Source: Andeanibacterium sp036384795 (lineage in GTDB: Bacteria > Pseudomonadota > Alphaproteobacteria > Sphingomonadales > Sphingomonadaceae). From it: a stretch of DNA of 64,000 nt. The stretch is from the NCBI GenBank assembly GCA_036384795.1, contig DASVLP010000056.1:10867-74866 (forward strand), written 5' to 3'. Below, in pieces: positions 1 through 7,690 of this stretch. Position 1 is the first letter of the stretch; each line of letters starts with the position of its first letter. Both the position numbers and the translations under genes were made by a program. The notes beneath the pieces were generated by a model that was not told the origin of the DNA, searched no databases, and worked only from the letters and a program-made list of their open reading frames with translations.

Positions 1-150
1 GAAGGGAACGAGAGCCTGGCGGCAGCCGTTCAGCGCAACGTGATGTTGCGTGATGGAGCAAGCCCCGAGCCGGCCGCGGCGGCGCTGCGCGAATTCTCCC
101 GTGCGCTGGGCGCCAAGCCGGCCGAGGCGATTCTCGCCGGCGAGGTCTGA
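1..150 (+). CDS. C-terminal end of probable ubiquinol-cytochrome c chaperone (partial)
   Basis: The window opens inside an open frame that runs 49 codons to a TGA at 148-150. The tail is helical and Ala/Arg-rich (for example LAAAVQRNVMLRDG). It abuts the YceD gene with one base between. In sphingomonads a ubiquinol-cytochrome c chaperone (CBP3/UQCC1-like, needed for bc1 complex assembly) commonly sits directly upstream of YceD. The assignment therefore rests on that known gene order plus the weak look of the tail. The domain body lies outside the window, so the identity is an inference. Confidence 0.5.
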   Translation, partial: EGNESLAAAVQRNVMLRDGASPEPAAAALREFSRALGAKPAEAILAGEV

Positions 151-151
151 G

Positions 152-676
152 ATGGACGCGGCGCCCGAATTTTCCCGCATGGTGCAAGTACGGCAGGTCG
201 ATGCACGCCCGCACCGGCTGGAAGCGAACGAAGCCGAACGTGCCGCGCTCGCCAGCCGGTTCGGGATCGTGTCGATCGGCCGCCTCGAAGCGAATATCGA
301 ACTCGACCGGAAAGGGGAGACGGTCGAGGCGACCGGCGCGCTCGACGCGGAGATCGTCCAAAGCTGCGCGGTGAGCGGCGACGACCTGCCGGTCACGATC
401 CGCGAGCCGCTGTCGTTGCGCTTCGTCCCCGAAGGCACACCGGCCGTCAGCGCAGACGAGGAAATCGAACTCGAAGCGAACGAGTTGGACGAAATCCCTT
501 ATACGGGCACCGCATTCGACCTCGGCGAAGCGGTGGCGCAGACCCTGGCGCTGGCGATCGATCCTTACGCCTGCGGCCCGAACGCCGAGGCCGCGCGCAA
601 GGAAGCGGGCCTGCTGGATGAAGACAGCGCCGGTCCGTTCGCCGCGTTGAAGGCGCTGAAGACCGGGGAGGAGTAA
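152..676 (+). CDS. YceD/DUF177 family protein
   Basis: This 174-residue acidic protein starts MDAAPEFSRMVQV. It has the DUF177 layout: an N-terminal beta-rich part, the central stretch DAEIVQSCAVSGDDLPV where family members carry a conserved Cys, and an acidic segment near ELEANELDEIPY. The end contains the familiar LALAIDPYACGPNAE block. Family members affect 23S rRNA levels and in many bacteria lie next to rpmF or plsX. Here the gene follows the bc1 chaperone tail by one base, so the two are probably cotranscribed. The ATG at 152 is preferred over an upstream in-frame ATG at 50 because 50 lies inside the previous gene. Its stop converges on ssb with two bases between. Confidence 0.8.
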   Translation: MDAAPEFSRMVQVRQVDARPHRLEANEAERAALASRFGIVSIGRLEANIELDRKGETVEATGALDAEIVQSCAVSGDDLPVTIREPLSLRFVPEGTPAVSADEEIELEANELDEIPYTGTAFDLGEAVAQTLALAIDPYACGPNAEAARKEAGLLDEDSAGPFAALKALKTGEE

Positions 677-678
677 CC

Positions 679-1188
679 TCAGAACGGAATATCGTCGTCG
701 AGATCGTCGCCGAAGCCGCCCGATGGCGCGCCGCCACCCGACGAGCCGCCGCTATAGCCGCCGCTCGAACCTGCGTTGTCCCAGCCGCCGCCCTGGCCGC
801 CGCCGGAGCGGCCGCCACCGCCACCTCCGCCGCCGCCCTGCCCATCGAGCATCAGCAAGGTGCCGCCGAAGCCGCGGATCACCACTTCGGTCGAATAGCG
901 GTCATTGCCTGACTGGTCCTGCCATTTGCGGGTCTGCAGGCTGCCTTCGATATAGACTTTGCTGCCCTTGCGCAGATAGCGCTCGACCACCCCGACGAGG
1001 CCTTCCGAAAAGATCGCCACGGTATGCCACTCGGTGCGTTCCTGCCGCTCGCCCGAGTTGCGGTCTTTCCACTGCTCGGAGGTCGCGATGCGCAAGTTCG
1101 CGACTTTGCCGCCGTTCTGGAACGAGCGGATCTCGGGGTCCGCCCCGAGATTGCCGATGAGCATCACTTTGTTGAGGCTGCCTGCCAT
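679..1188 (-). CDS. ssb: Single-stranded DNA-binding protein SSB
   Basis: This 169-residue protein binds single-stranded DNA in replication, recombination and repair. The OB-fold occupies about residues 1-112, opening MAGSLNKVMLIGNLGADPEI with the family motifs TEWHTVAIF and YIEGSLQTRKWQDQSG. A Gly/Ser-rich disordered linker follows, including nine consecutive glycines. The protein ends in the acidic tip DDDIPF, which recruits partner proteins. Length and layout are normal for alphaproteobacterial SSB. It is monocistronic in appearance: feoB lies 98 bases upstream on the same strand. A TTGACA-like hexamer sits at the end of feoB on the minus strand (about 1285-1290), but no convincing -10 was seen. 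Confidence 0.97.
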   Translation of the reverse strand: MAGSLNKVMLIGNLGADPEIRSFQNGGKVANLRIATSEQWKDRNSGERQERTEWHTVAIFSEGLVGVVERYLRKGSKVYIEGSLQTRKWQDQSGNDRYSTEVVIRGFGGTLLMLDGQGGGGGGGGGRSGGGQGGGWDNAGSSGGYSGGSSGGGAPSGGFGDDLDDDIPF

Positions 1189-1286
1189 GGAGTCGCTTTC
1201 CCTTGCTGGTAAGCGCCGGGCTTATCCAAAGCGCTGGGCGGCTTCCACCCTTTCGGGCGAAAACCTGTCCATAATCGAAGCGCTTG

Positions 1287-3140
1287 TCAAAGGCCGAGCG
1301 CGGTCGCCGTCCAGAACGTGATCCCGGCCGCGACATAGGCCAGCGCGAACAGGTAGCCGAGCATGAACGCCGGCCATTTCCAGCCGTTGGTCTCGCGCCG
1401 GGCGACCGCGATCGTCGACAGGCATTGCGGCGCGAACACGAACCAGGCGAGGAACGCGAGCGCGGTCGGCAGGCTCCAGCGCCCGGCGAGCTTCGCCCCC
1501 AGCGCGACCGCGGTCTTGTCCTCGTCGGACGCGTCGACCGCATAGGTCGTCGCCAGCGAGGAGACCGCGACTTCGCGCGCGGCCATCGCCGGGATCAGCG
1601 CGAGCGCGATCTCGCGGTTGAACCCGACCGGCTCGACCACCACCGCAACGCCGTTGGCGAGATGCCCCGCGATCGATGCGTCGACCTGGCTCTGGCCGGG
1701 CGCCGCGCGTGGGAAATTGAGCAGCAGCCACAACACCACGGTGACGGTGAAGATGATCGTTCCCGCCCGGCGCAGGAAGATCCACGCGCGCTGCCACAGT
1801 CCGAGCAAGATGTCGCGCAGCGGCGGCAACTGGTATTTGGGCAACTCCATGATGAAGCCCGAAGCGTCGCCCTTCGTCACCGAGCGCCGCAGGATCAGCG
1901 CGACCGCCATCGCCCCGACCACGCCGGCGACATAGAGCGCGAACAGCACCAGGCCTTGCAGGCCGATGCCGCCGCCGACCGTGCGATGCGGGATGAACGC
2001 CGCGATGATCAGCGCATAGACCGGCAGCCGCGCCGAGCAGGTCATCAGCGGCGCGATCAGGATCGTGGTCAGGCGGTCCTTCGGATCGGCGATCGCGCGG
2101 GTCGCCATGATTCCCGGAATCGCGCAGGCGAAGCTGGAGAGCAGCGGAATGAAGCTGCGGCCGGAAAGCCCGACGCGCGCCATCAGCCGGTCCATGATGA
2201 ATGCCGCGCGCGCCATGTAGCCCGATTGCTCCATCGCCAGGATGAATGCGAACAGGATCACGATCTGCGGCAGGAACACGATCACCGAGCCGACCCCGGC
2301 GAAGATGCCGTCGGTCAGGAGATCGCGCAGCACGCTGGGCGGCAGCAGCGCCACGGTCTCGCGCGAAAGCCAGTCGGCCACCGCCTGCAGCCCGTCGGCG
2401 AACGGCGTCGCCCAGGCGAACACCGCCTGGAACATCACGAACAGGAAGGCGAACAGGATCAGCGGCCCGAGCCAGGGATTGAGCAAAACCCGGTCGAGCC
2501 GGGCGTGCAGCCGGTGCTGCGCAGTCTCCGACAGGATCGCCCCTTGCGCGATCGTGCGCGCGGCGAAGCGGCGTTCGGGCAGGGTCAGATGCGGCCGGCG
2601 GTGATCGCGCGGATCCTGCTCGGCGGTGATTTCGGCGGCCGAAATCGCCTCAATCAGTTCGGCGATCCCGCGGCGGCGCACCGCGACGGTCGGAATCACC
2701 GGCACGCCCAGCGCGGCAGCGAGCGCCGCGGGATCGAGCACCAGCCCGTCGCGTTCGGCCAGGTCGACCATGTTGAGCGCGGCCACCACCGGTCGGCCCA
2801 GCGCGATCAGCTCCTGCGCGAACACCAGGTGCTGCTCCAGGTTGGAAGCGTCGAGCACGATCACCAGCACTTCGGGCCGCGCCTCGCCGGGGAACTCCCC
2901 CAGCACGACCTTGCGGGTGACTTCCTCGTCCGGGCTCGCGGCGTCGAGCGCATAGCTGCCGGGCAAGTCGATCAGTTCGACCGGCTCGCCGCTCGGCAGA
3001 GTGAGCCGCCCGGCTTTGCGCTCGACGGTGACGCCCGCGTAGTTCGCGATCTTCTGCCGCGCGCCCGTGAGCACGTTGAACAGCGCGCTCTTGCCCGAAT
3101 TGGGGTTGCCGACCAGCGCGGCGGTGCGCAGCCGGCTCAC
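1287..3140 (-). CDS. feoB: Ferrous iron transporter FeoB
   Basis: This inner-membrane Fe(II) transporter has a cytoplasmic G-protein domain. Residues 1-about 160 hold the G domain, with G1 GNPNSGKS at 11-18, G3 DLPG at 58-61 and G4 NMVD at 123-126. The rest is a polytopic membrane region with two Gate segments, including the Cys-containing pore motif SSFACAIPGIMATRAI. At 617 residues it is shorter than the roughly 770 of E. coli FeoB and lacks a long cytoplasmic tail, as in many alphaproteobacteria. The start is GTG at 3140, one base after the feoA stop, so feoA-feoB form an operon. Regulation is probably by the Fur-like box upstream of feoA. Confidence 0.97.
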   Translation of the reverse strand: MSRLRTAALVGNPNSGKSALFNVLTGARQKIANYAGVTVERKAGRLTLPSGEPVELIDLPGSYALDAASPDEEVTRKVVLGEFPGEARPEVLVIVLDASNLEQHLVFAQELIALGRPVVAALNMVDLAERDGLVLDPAALAAALGVPVIPTVAVRRRGIAELIEAISAAEITAEQDPRDHRRPHLTLPERRFAARTIAQGAILSETAQHRLHARLDRVLLNPWLGPLILFAFLFVMFQAVFAWATPFADGLQAVADWLSRETVALLPPSVLRDLLTDGIFAGVGSVIVFLPQIVILFAFILAMEQSGYMARAAFIMDRLMARVGLSGRSFIPLLSSFACAIPGIMATRAIADPKDRLTTILIAPLMTCSARLPVYALIIAAFIPHRTVGGGIGLQGLVLFALYVAGVVGAMAVALILRRSVTKGDASGFIMELPKYQLPPLRDILLGLWQRAWIFLRRAGTIIFTVTVVLWLLLNFPRAAPGQSQVDASIAGHLANGVAVVVEPVGFNREIALALIPAMAAREVAVSSLATTYAVDASDEDKTAVALGAKLAGRWSLPTALAFLAWFVFAPQCLSTIAVARRETNGWKWPAFMLGYLFALAYVAAGITFWTATALGL

Positions 3141-3141
3141 C

Positions 3142-3381
3142 TCAGAGTTCCCGCACGGTCATCGCCGCGGCGTGGCTGCGGCGCATCGCCAAAGTCATCC
3201 GCCCGATCAGCAATGCGATCGGATCGCGCCCGCCGAACACCCCGCGATGCGCGATCGCGACGCGCGCGCCCTCGTCCACGCCCAGCGCGCGCAGGCGCTT
3301 GGCCTCCTCGGGCGCGAGGCGGTCCCAGGCTATCGCGACGATCTCGGCGCGGCGACGGGGGGGCAATTGGTCGAGGGTCAT
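3142..3381 (-). CDS. feoA: FeoA family protein
   Basis: This 79-residue SH3-like cytoplasmic protein partners FeoB in ferrous iron uptake. It starts MTLDQLPPRRRAEIV and shows the family pattern: a DRLAPEEAKRLRALGV turn-helix, a VAIAHRGVFGGRDPIALLIG barrel, and a C-terminal MTLAMRRSHAAAM. An upstream in-frame start at 3417 is possible but would overlap the iron-box palindrome at 3413-3427, so the ATG at 3381 is preferred. The stop lies one base before feoB, so the genes are translationally close. Confidence 0.92.
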   Translation of the reverse strand: MTLDQLPPRRRAEIVAIAWDRLAPEEAKRLRALGVDEGARVAIAHRGVFGGRDPIALLIGRMTLAMRRSHAAAMTVREL

Positions 3382-3412
3382 CTCAACCGCGCTGCCAGAA
3401 GACGGCGTCAAT

Positions 3413-3427
3413 TGCAACTAATTCGCA
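3413..3427 (-). promoter_or_regulatory. Fur-type iron box upstream of feoAB
   Basis: TGCAACTAATTCGCA is an imperfect 7-1-7 palindrome ending 32 bases before the feoA ATG. It resembles the TGCGAAT/ATTCGCA-type Fur operators of sphingomonads and other alphaproteobacteria. The call rests on the visible palindrome plus the iron-transport function of the genes it precedes. No binding data are available here. Confidence 0.65.
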
Positions 3428-3445
3428 TTAACCGACGCAGCCGTT

Positions 3446-4120
3446 CTACCGCGCCGGGTAGCGAAGGCGTCCGAGGAAGCGGGTGACCGAGAAACCCTCG
3501 CGCGGCGCGAGCAGCTTGGCCTTGGCTTGTTCGAACCGCATCACCCCTTCGATCCGGCGGTCGAGGAACGCGCGCGTCTCCGCCTTGCCTTCGCTCTGGT
3601 CGGCGATGAACGCGGCGAGGGTCGCGAGATATATCCCGGCGAGGATCGTGCGCTTGGTGTAGTAGTTGTAGTCGGTCGCGGTGTCGCCCGCGAGCCGCCA
3701 CATCAGGTCCGCGCTGTGCCAGCCGAGCTTGAGCGATCGCCCGGCGTTCTGCGGCAGCGCCATCACGGCCTGCGCGCGGCGGAGAGCCTCTTCCCTTCCC
3801 GCCATCCGGTCGAGCCGGAACTGCACCAGCGCACGGATGCGCTCGCGAATTTTCATCGCCGCGAGCGCTTCGGCAGGAAGCGCCTCTGCCATCGCGACGT
3901 CGATCGTGCCGATCCACGCGGCGATCATCTCCATCGCGCCGTCCTTGAACGCCAACCGCGCCACGGCAGGCGCCACTCCGGCGCGGTTGGCCGCGTTTTC
4001 CACCGCGGCCGCGCTCCAGCCGTCGAACGCGGCCTCGTCGGCGATCAACGGCGCGAGCAGCGCCCGCACCTCGTCGAGCGTGAAGTCCGCGGGATCGGCC
4101 GCGTCAGATCGAGGGGCCAT
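3446..4120 (-). CDS. COQ9 family ubiquinone biosynthesis protein
   Basis: This 224-residue helical protein of the COQ9 family has a TetR-like fold and binds isoprenoid lipid. Family members assist the demethoxyubiquinone hydroxylation step of ubiquinone synthesis. Supporting motifs are the early helix-turn-helix-like block GWSAAAVENAANRAGV, then GAMEMIAAWIGTID, and the family signature GWHSADLMWRLAGDTATDYNYYTKR around residues 130-155. The last quarter, LAAFIADQSEGKAETRAFLDRR, also fits. The start MAPRSDAADPADFT at 4120 is preferred because a longer frame would run far into the ankyrin gene. Even so, the two genes overlap by 17 bases, so they are probably one transcript. Confidence 0.88.
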   Translation of the reverse strand: MAPRSDAADPADFTLDEVRALLAPLIADEAAFDGWSAAAVENAANRAGVAPAVARLAFKDGAMEMIAAWIGTIDVAMAEALPAEALAAMKIRERIRALVQFRLDRMAGREEALRRAQAVMALPQNAGRSLKLGWHSADLMWRLAGDTATDYNYYTKRTILAGIYLATLAAFIADQSEGKAETRAFLDRRIEGVMRFEQAKAKLLAPREGFSVTRFLGRLRYPAR

Positions 4121-4727
4121 AGCTCGAAGCGCCTTCGCGTTCGTTCTTCGGCCGCTCGTTCTTCTCGATCTCTTCGACCAGCTGGCTCTTCGCCCCCTCG
4201 CGCTTGGCATAGTCGCGCGCGCTGCGGCCCGACGAATCGGCCCGGTCGGGATCGGCGCCGGCGTGCAGCAGCAGGCGGAGCAGTTCGATGTCGTGGTTGT
4301 GGACCGCGGCGATCAGCGGGGTCTCCCCCGTTGAATTGGGAATGTCGACTTTCGCGCCTTTGGCGATCAGCTGCCCGGCACCATCGATGAAGCCGATCTG
4401 GGTCGCGAGCACCAGCGGGGTCACACCCTTGTTGTCGCGGATGTTGGGGTTGGCGCCTTTGGTCAGCAGGAACCGCAGCCAGGTGAGGTCACGCCGTTCG
4501 ACCACGATGTGCAGCGCGGATTCGCCGGTGGTGATGTCGCGCGCGTCGATCACCGTCGCGCCGCCGCCGCTCAGCATGTCGAGGACTTTCTGCCCGTCCT
4601 TGTCCTTCACCGCCTTGAGGAACTTGTAGCCTTCCGAATAATTCTGCGCGGACGCCGGCGCGGGGGCGAGCAGCGCCATTGCCAGCACCGCGAAAATGAG
4701 GCTTGCCAAGCGGCCGACCCTTGCCAC
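4104..4727 (-). CDS. Secreted ankyrin-repeat protein
   Basis: This 207-residue protein has a clear Sec signal peptide (MARVGRLASLIFAVLAMALL, cleavage near ASA-QN). At least three ankyrin repeats follow, seen as TGESALHIVVERRDLTWLRF, NKGVTPLVLATQIGFID and TGETPLIAAVHNHDIELLRL, with a partial fourth, DSSGRSARDYAKREG. Ankyrin repeats mediate protein contacts; the partner is unknown. The repeats should lie in the periplasm. The gene is upstream of COQ9 and overlaps it. SCO1 is divergent 64 bases away, so the short gap must carry both promoters. Confidence 0.9.
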   Translation of the reverse strand: MARVGRLASLIFAVLAMALLAPAPASAQNYSEGYKFLKAVKDKDGQKVLDMLSGGGATVIDARDITTGESALHIVVERRDLTWLRFLLTKGANPNIRDNKGVTPLVLATQIGFIDGAGQLIAKGAKVDIPNSTGETPLIAAVHNHDIELLRLLLHAGADPDRADSSGRSARDYAKREGAKSQLVEEIEKNERPKNEREGASSYGPSI

Positions 4728-4791
4728 GGGTAAATCTCCTGTTGCGATCGGGGGTGCGAGTCACCCCTTGCGAGGGGCGGGTTAGCAGAGC

Positions 4792-5421
4792 ATGAACCGG
4801 CGCGCCATGACCTCACCGAAACGCTTGCGCCATATTGCGCTCCTCGCCGCCGCCGCCTTGCTCGCCTCTTGCGGCAGCCATTCCGGCGAGGCGCCCGCGG
4901 GCGATCCGCCGCTGGCCGGCTCGGCGATCGGCGGGCCGTTCACCCTGGTCGACAGCACCGGCAAGACCGTTCACTGGTCTGACTTCGACGGCAAGTACCG
5001 GATCGTCTATTTCGGCTATACGTATTGCCCGGACGTCTGCCCGACCGACGTCGGCCGGATCATGCGCGGCTACGCCAAGTTCAAGCAGGCCGAGCCGCAA
5101 CTCGCCGCGCAAGTGGTGCCGATGTTCATCAGCGTCGACCCCGAGCGCGATACCCCGGCAAAGGTTGGTGAGTTCGTCCATGCCTTTTCCGACGACCTGA
5201 TCGGCCTCACCGGAACGCCGAAGCAGGTCAAGCAGGCGGCCGATGCGTTCAAGGTCTACTACGAAAAGGGCGAGAGCGGGGACAACGGCAGCTATCTGGT
5301 GAACCATTCGACCCAGACTTATCTGATGGGCCGCAAGGGGGAGCCGATCGCGCTGCTGCCGGTGGACGTCGCCGACCAGGGCCAGGCGGTCGCCGCGGAA
5401 CTCGAGAAATGGATACACTGA
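4792..5421 (+). CDS. SCO1/SenC family copper chaperone lipoprotein
   Basis: This 209-residue periplasmic thioredoxin-fold protein of the SCO family delivers copper to, or maintains thiols of, the CuA site of cytochrome c oxidase. The N-terminus is a lipoprotein signal with lipobox LLASC, giving a lipidated Cys at about residue 27. The copper-binding motif CPDVC has Cys79 and Cys83, and the conserved distal His is in LVNHSTQTYLMG at about residue 172. A second ATG 15 bases downstream (4807) is an equally possible start and would still keep the signal peptide. The 3' end overlaps the next gene by 13 bases, suggesting coupled translation. Confidence 0.93.
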   Translation: MNRRAMTSPKRLRHIALLAAAALLASCGSHSGEAPAGDPPLAGSAIGGPFTLVDSTGKTVHWSDFDGKYRIVYFGYTYCPDVCPTDVGRIMRGYAKFKQAEPQLAAQVVPMFISVDPERDTPAKVGEFVHAFSDDLIGLTGTPKQVKQAADAFKVYYEKGESGDNGSYLVNHSTQTYLMGRKGEPIALLPVDVADQGQAVAAELEKWIH

Positions 5422-5873
5422 ACCCCGCGAAGCTGCGCCAGCGCTTCTGGGAGCTGCCGCTCGAGGCGCTCAATCGCGCCGAGTGGGAAGCGCTGTGCGA
5501 CGGCTGCGGACGCTGCTGCCTGCACAAGCTCGAGGATGACGAGACCGGCGAAGTGCACGGCACCAACGTCGCCTGCCGCCTGCTCGACACCTCGACCGGG
5601 CGCTGCAGCGACTACAAGAACCGCAAGGCGTTCGTGCCCGATTGCCTGCGGCTGACCTACAAGCTGGTGAAGAAGGTGCGCTGGTTGCCCGAGACCTGCG
5701 CCTATCGCCTGCGCGCCGAAGGCCGGCCGCTGCCGCGCTGGCACTATCTGCTGACCGGCGACCGCGACGCGGTGCGCCGGGCGGGCGTGTCGGTGATCGG
5801 CCGGGCCGTGAGCGAGGACGTTGCCGGGCCGATCGAGCACCACATCGTCGACTGGCCGCAAGGCGAGCCATGA
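5409..5873 (+). CDS. YcgN/UPF0260 family cysteine-cluster protein
   Basis: This 154-residue protein is of the UPF0260 family. The Cys pattern CDGCGRCC lies at about residues 30-37, followed by ACRLLD, RCSDYKNR, DCLRL and ETCAYR. Such a cluster is expected to bind a metal or an iron-sulfur centre. Biochemical function is unknown for the family. It overlaps SCO1 by 13 bases and overlaps the next gene by ATGA, so three genes form an operon. The tail LTGDRDAVRRAGVSVIGRAV is also conserved in the family. Confidence 0.9.
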   Translation: MDTLNPAKLRQRFWELPLEALNRAEWEALCDGCGRCCLHKLEDDETGEVHGTNVACRLLDTSTGRCSDYKNRKAFVPDCLRLTYKLVKKVRWLPETCAYRLRAEGRPLPRWHYLLTGDRDAVRRAGVSVIGRAVSEDVAGPIEHHIVDWPQGEP

Positions 5874-6592
5874 TCGACTGGCTACGGCGCGACCCCGGCG
5901 ACCCGCGCCTCGTGCTCGAGGGCCGCGAGCTGCCGGTGGCGATCCGGCGGCACCCGCACGCGCGGCGGATGACCTTGCGGCTCGCGCCAGACGGCAGCGA
6001 GGTGCGCGTGACGTTGCCGCGCTGGGGGCGCACCGCGGAGGCTTTGGCGTTCGCCGAAAGCCGCCGCGAATGGCTGGCGGCACAGCTTGCGAAGTGCGCG
6101 CGCGCCGAACCGCCCGCCGCCGGGGGTACCCTCGTCTATCGCGGCAAGACCCTGGCGATCGCGTGGGCGGCCGCGCTGCCGCGCAAGCCGGCGCTCGGCG
6201 AAAACGAAGTTCGGCTGGGTGGCCCCGAGCACAGCCTCGCGCCCCGGCTGCAGCGCTGGCTCGAAGCCGAAGCGCTGCGGCTGATGGCGGACGACCTCGC
6301 CGACTATTGCGCCGCCGCCGGGCGCCCGCTGCCCACGCTCGCCTTGTCGCGCGCCCAGCGCCGCTGGGGGAGCTGCTCGGGCGCCGGCACGGTGCGGATC
6401 AACTGGCGGCTGGTGCAGGCACCCGATTTCGTCCGCCGCTCGGTGGTCGCGCACGAAGTCGCGCACCTGGTGCATTTCGACCATTCGCCGGCGTTTCACG
6501 CGTTGCTCGCTCGGATTTACGAAGCCGATCTCGCGGCGGCCGATCGCTGGCTCAAGCAGCAAGGACGCTCGCTCTACGCGTCCTTCGGCTGA
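5870..6592 (+). CDS. YgjP/DUF45-type zinc metallopeptidase
   Basis: This 240-residue M48-like protein has the HEVAH motif in VVAHEVAHLVHFDHSP at about residues 200-215, with the third His ligand six residues further on. A preceding RRWGSCSG motif is typical of the YgjP/DUF45 family. The first half is a beta-rich Arg-containing domain. Family members are predicted zinc peptidases of uncertain substrate, and no signal peptide is visible, so it is probably cytoplasmic. The ATG overlaps the stop of the preceding gene (ATGA). Confidence 0.9.
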   Translation: MIDWLRRDPGDPRLVLEGRELPVAIRRHPHARRMTLRLAPDGSEVRVTLPRWGRTAEALAFAESRREWLAAQLAKCARAEPPAAGGTLVYRGKTLAIAWAAALPRKPALGENEVRLGGPEHSLAPRLQRWLEAEALRLMADDLADYCAAAGRPLPTLALSRAQRRWGSCSGAGTVRINWRLVQAPDFVRRSVVAHEVAHLVHFDHSPAFHALLARIYEADLAAADRWLKQQGRSLYASFG

Positions 6593-6610
6593 CGCCTGCG
6601 GGAAATCCCC

Positions 6611-6625
6611 CTAACCCGGCGTTAA
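6611..6625. promoter_or_regulatory. Possible CtrA-type site upstream of the DUF4402 gene
   Basis: CTAA-N7-TTAA lies 25-39 bases before the ATG at 6650. It differs by one base from the alphaproteobacterial CtrA consensus TTAA-N7-TTAA, and the second half reads GTTAACC. Short motifs of this kind occur by chance, so the call is tentative. Confidence 0.3.
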
Positions 6626-6649
6626 CCTTGTTCTGTCACATCCGGCGGG

Positions 6650-7159
6650 ATGGAAAGGCTCGGATTTGCCCTTTGCCTCGCCATGCTTGCCGTGGCCCCC
6701 GCCCGTGCGGCGGGCGATCCCACCTGCAAGTTGTGTGCGCCTGCGCAGGAACAGGCGCCCAAGGCCCCGCTCCAGATCCAGGTCGACAAGGGAATCGATT
6801 TCAGCCGCTTCGCCGAAGTCGGCAGCGGCGGCGGCCAGGCGGCGATCGATCCGCAGACCGGCACCCGCACCGCGCGGGGCAACCTGATGAGCCTGGGCGG
6901 CCTCGCGTATCAGGGCCACGCCCGGATCACCGGCCAGCCCGACGCCTACGTGCGGATCGAGATGCCGCCGAGCGTGGTGCTCTACAGTTCGAGCGGCGCC
7001 GAAGTGGAGCTGAGCGACTTCCGCACCGATCTGCCCGCCGCACCGATGCTCGATGCGCACGGCGCCCTCGAATTCAACTTCGGGGCGACCCTCCAGACGC
7101 GCCGGCCGGGCGGCGGCAACTTCCGCGGGCGCATTCCGATCCGCATCGAATACAACTGA
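6650..7159 (+). CDS. DUF4402-like secreted protein
   Basis: This 169-residue protein has a signal peptide (MERLGFALCLAMLAVAPARA, cleavage near ARA-AG). A beta-sandwich-like domain follows. The strand pattern and the ending GGNFRGRIPIRIEYN match DUF4402 proteins, which are small exported pilin-like or adhesin-like proteins common in sphingomonads. Two cysteines (CKLC) follow the cleavage site. Function is not established. The gene stands alone after a 57-base gap that carries a CtrA-like motif. Confidence 0.7.
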   Translation: MERLGFALCLAMLAVAPARAAGDPTCKLCAPAQEQAPKAPLQIQVDKGIDFSRFAEVGSGGGQAAIDPQTGTRTARGNLMSLGGLAYQGHARITGQPDAYVRIEMPPSVVLYSSSGAEVELSDFRTDLPAAPMLDAHGALEFNFGATLQTRRPGGGNFRGRIPIRIEYN

Positions 7160-7209
7160 ATTCCTCCAAGAGGCTGGCGGCCGCGGCCCCCAACGCCTAC
7201 ATTCGCGCA

Positions 7210-7680
7210 ATGGCTATGTGGCGCAACACCCTCTGGCGCGATGTCTCTCCCACCGGCGCGATCAAGGATTTCGTCGAGGTGTGGAAAGGCAACCGCTATC
7301 GCTGGCGCACGCTGGCGCTCGCGCTCGCGATGACCGGCGCGCTGCTCTACATCGCGCTGCCCGCCACCGTGCGCGCGCCGCCGCCGCATCCCGACATCAC
7401 CTACATCTCGACGCTCGACGAGAACCGTACGCGAGCGCAGATCATGGCCTCGAACATCGCCCACCAGAAAGCCGAGGAGAAAGTGGTCGCGGCCGAGCAG
7501 CGGCAGGCCGAGGACAGGAAGAAATTCTGGGAGGCAATCGGCCGGGCGACGTTCATCGACGTCGATGCGATCAAGAAGAAGGCCGCCGAGGACGCCGCCG
7601 CGCAGAAGAAGGCCGACGAGCAGCGCGCCGCGGAGAACATGGCGCGCTGGAAGGAGCAAGCGGGCTCTGCCGGCAAGTGA
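7210..7680 (+). CDS. Small membrane protein with charged coiled-coil tail
   Basis: This 156-residue hypothetical protein has a short cytoplasmic N-terminus. One transmembrane helix lies at about residues 35-58 (TLALALAMTGALLYIALPAT). A long Lys/Glu/Ala-rich region follows (KAEEKVVAAEQRQAEDRKK, then KKKAAEDAAAQKK), predicted to form a coiled coil. No family is recognised. It sits 10 bases before ribD on the same strand and may share its transcript. A second in-frame ATG lies two codons downstream. Confidence 0.75.
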   Translation: MAMWRNTLWRDVSPTGAIKDFVEVWKGNRYRWRTLALALAMTGALLYIALPATVRAPPPHPDITYISTLDENRTRAQIMASNIAHQKAEEKVVAAEQRQAEDRKKFWEAIGRATFIDVDAIKKKAAEDAAAQKKADEQRAAENMARWKEQAGSAGK

Positions 7681-7690
7681 CGCAAGCGAT

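Noticed and set aside
1284..3431. A 715-codon open frame on the plus strand
   Set aside because: It lies wholly opposite feoB/feoA and its translation is Arg/Gln/Asp-rich with no domain pattern. It is a shadow of a high-GC gene.
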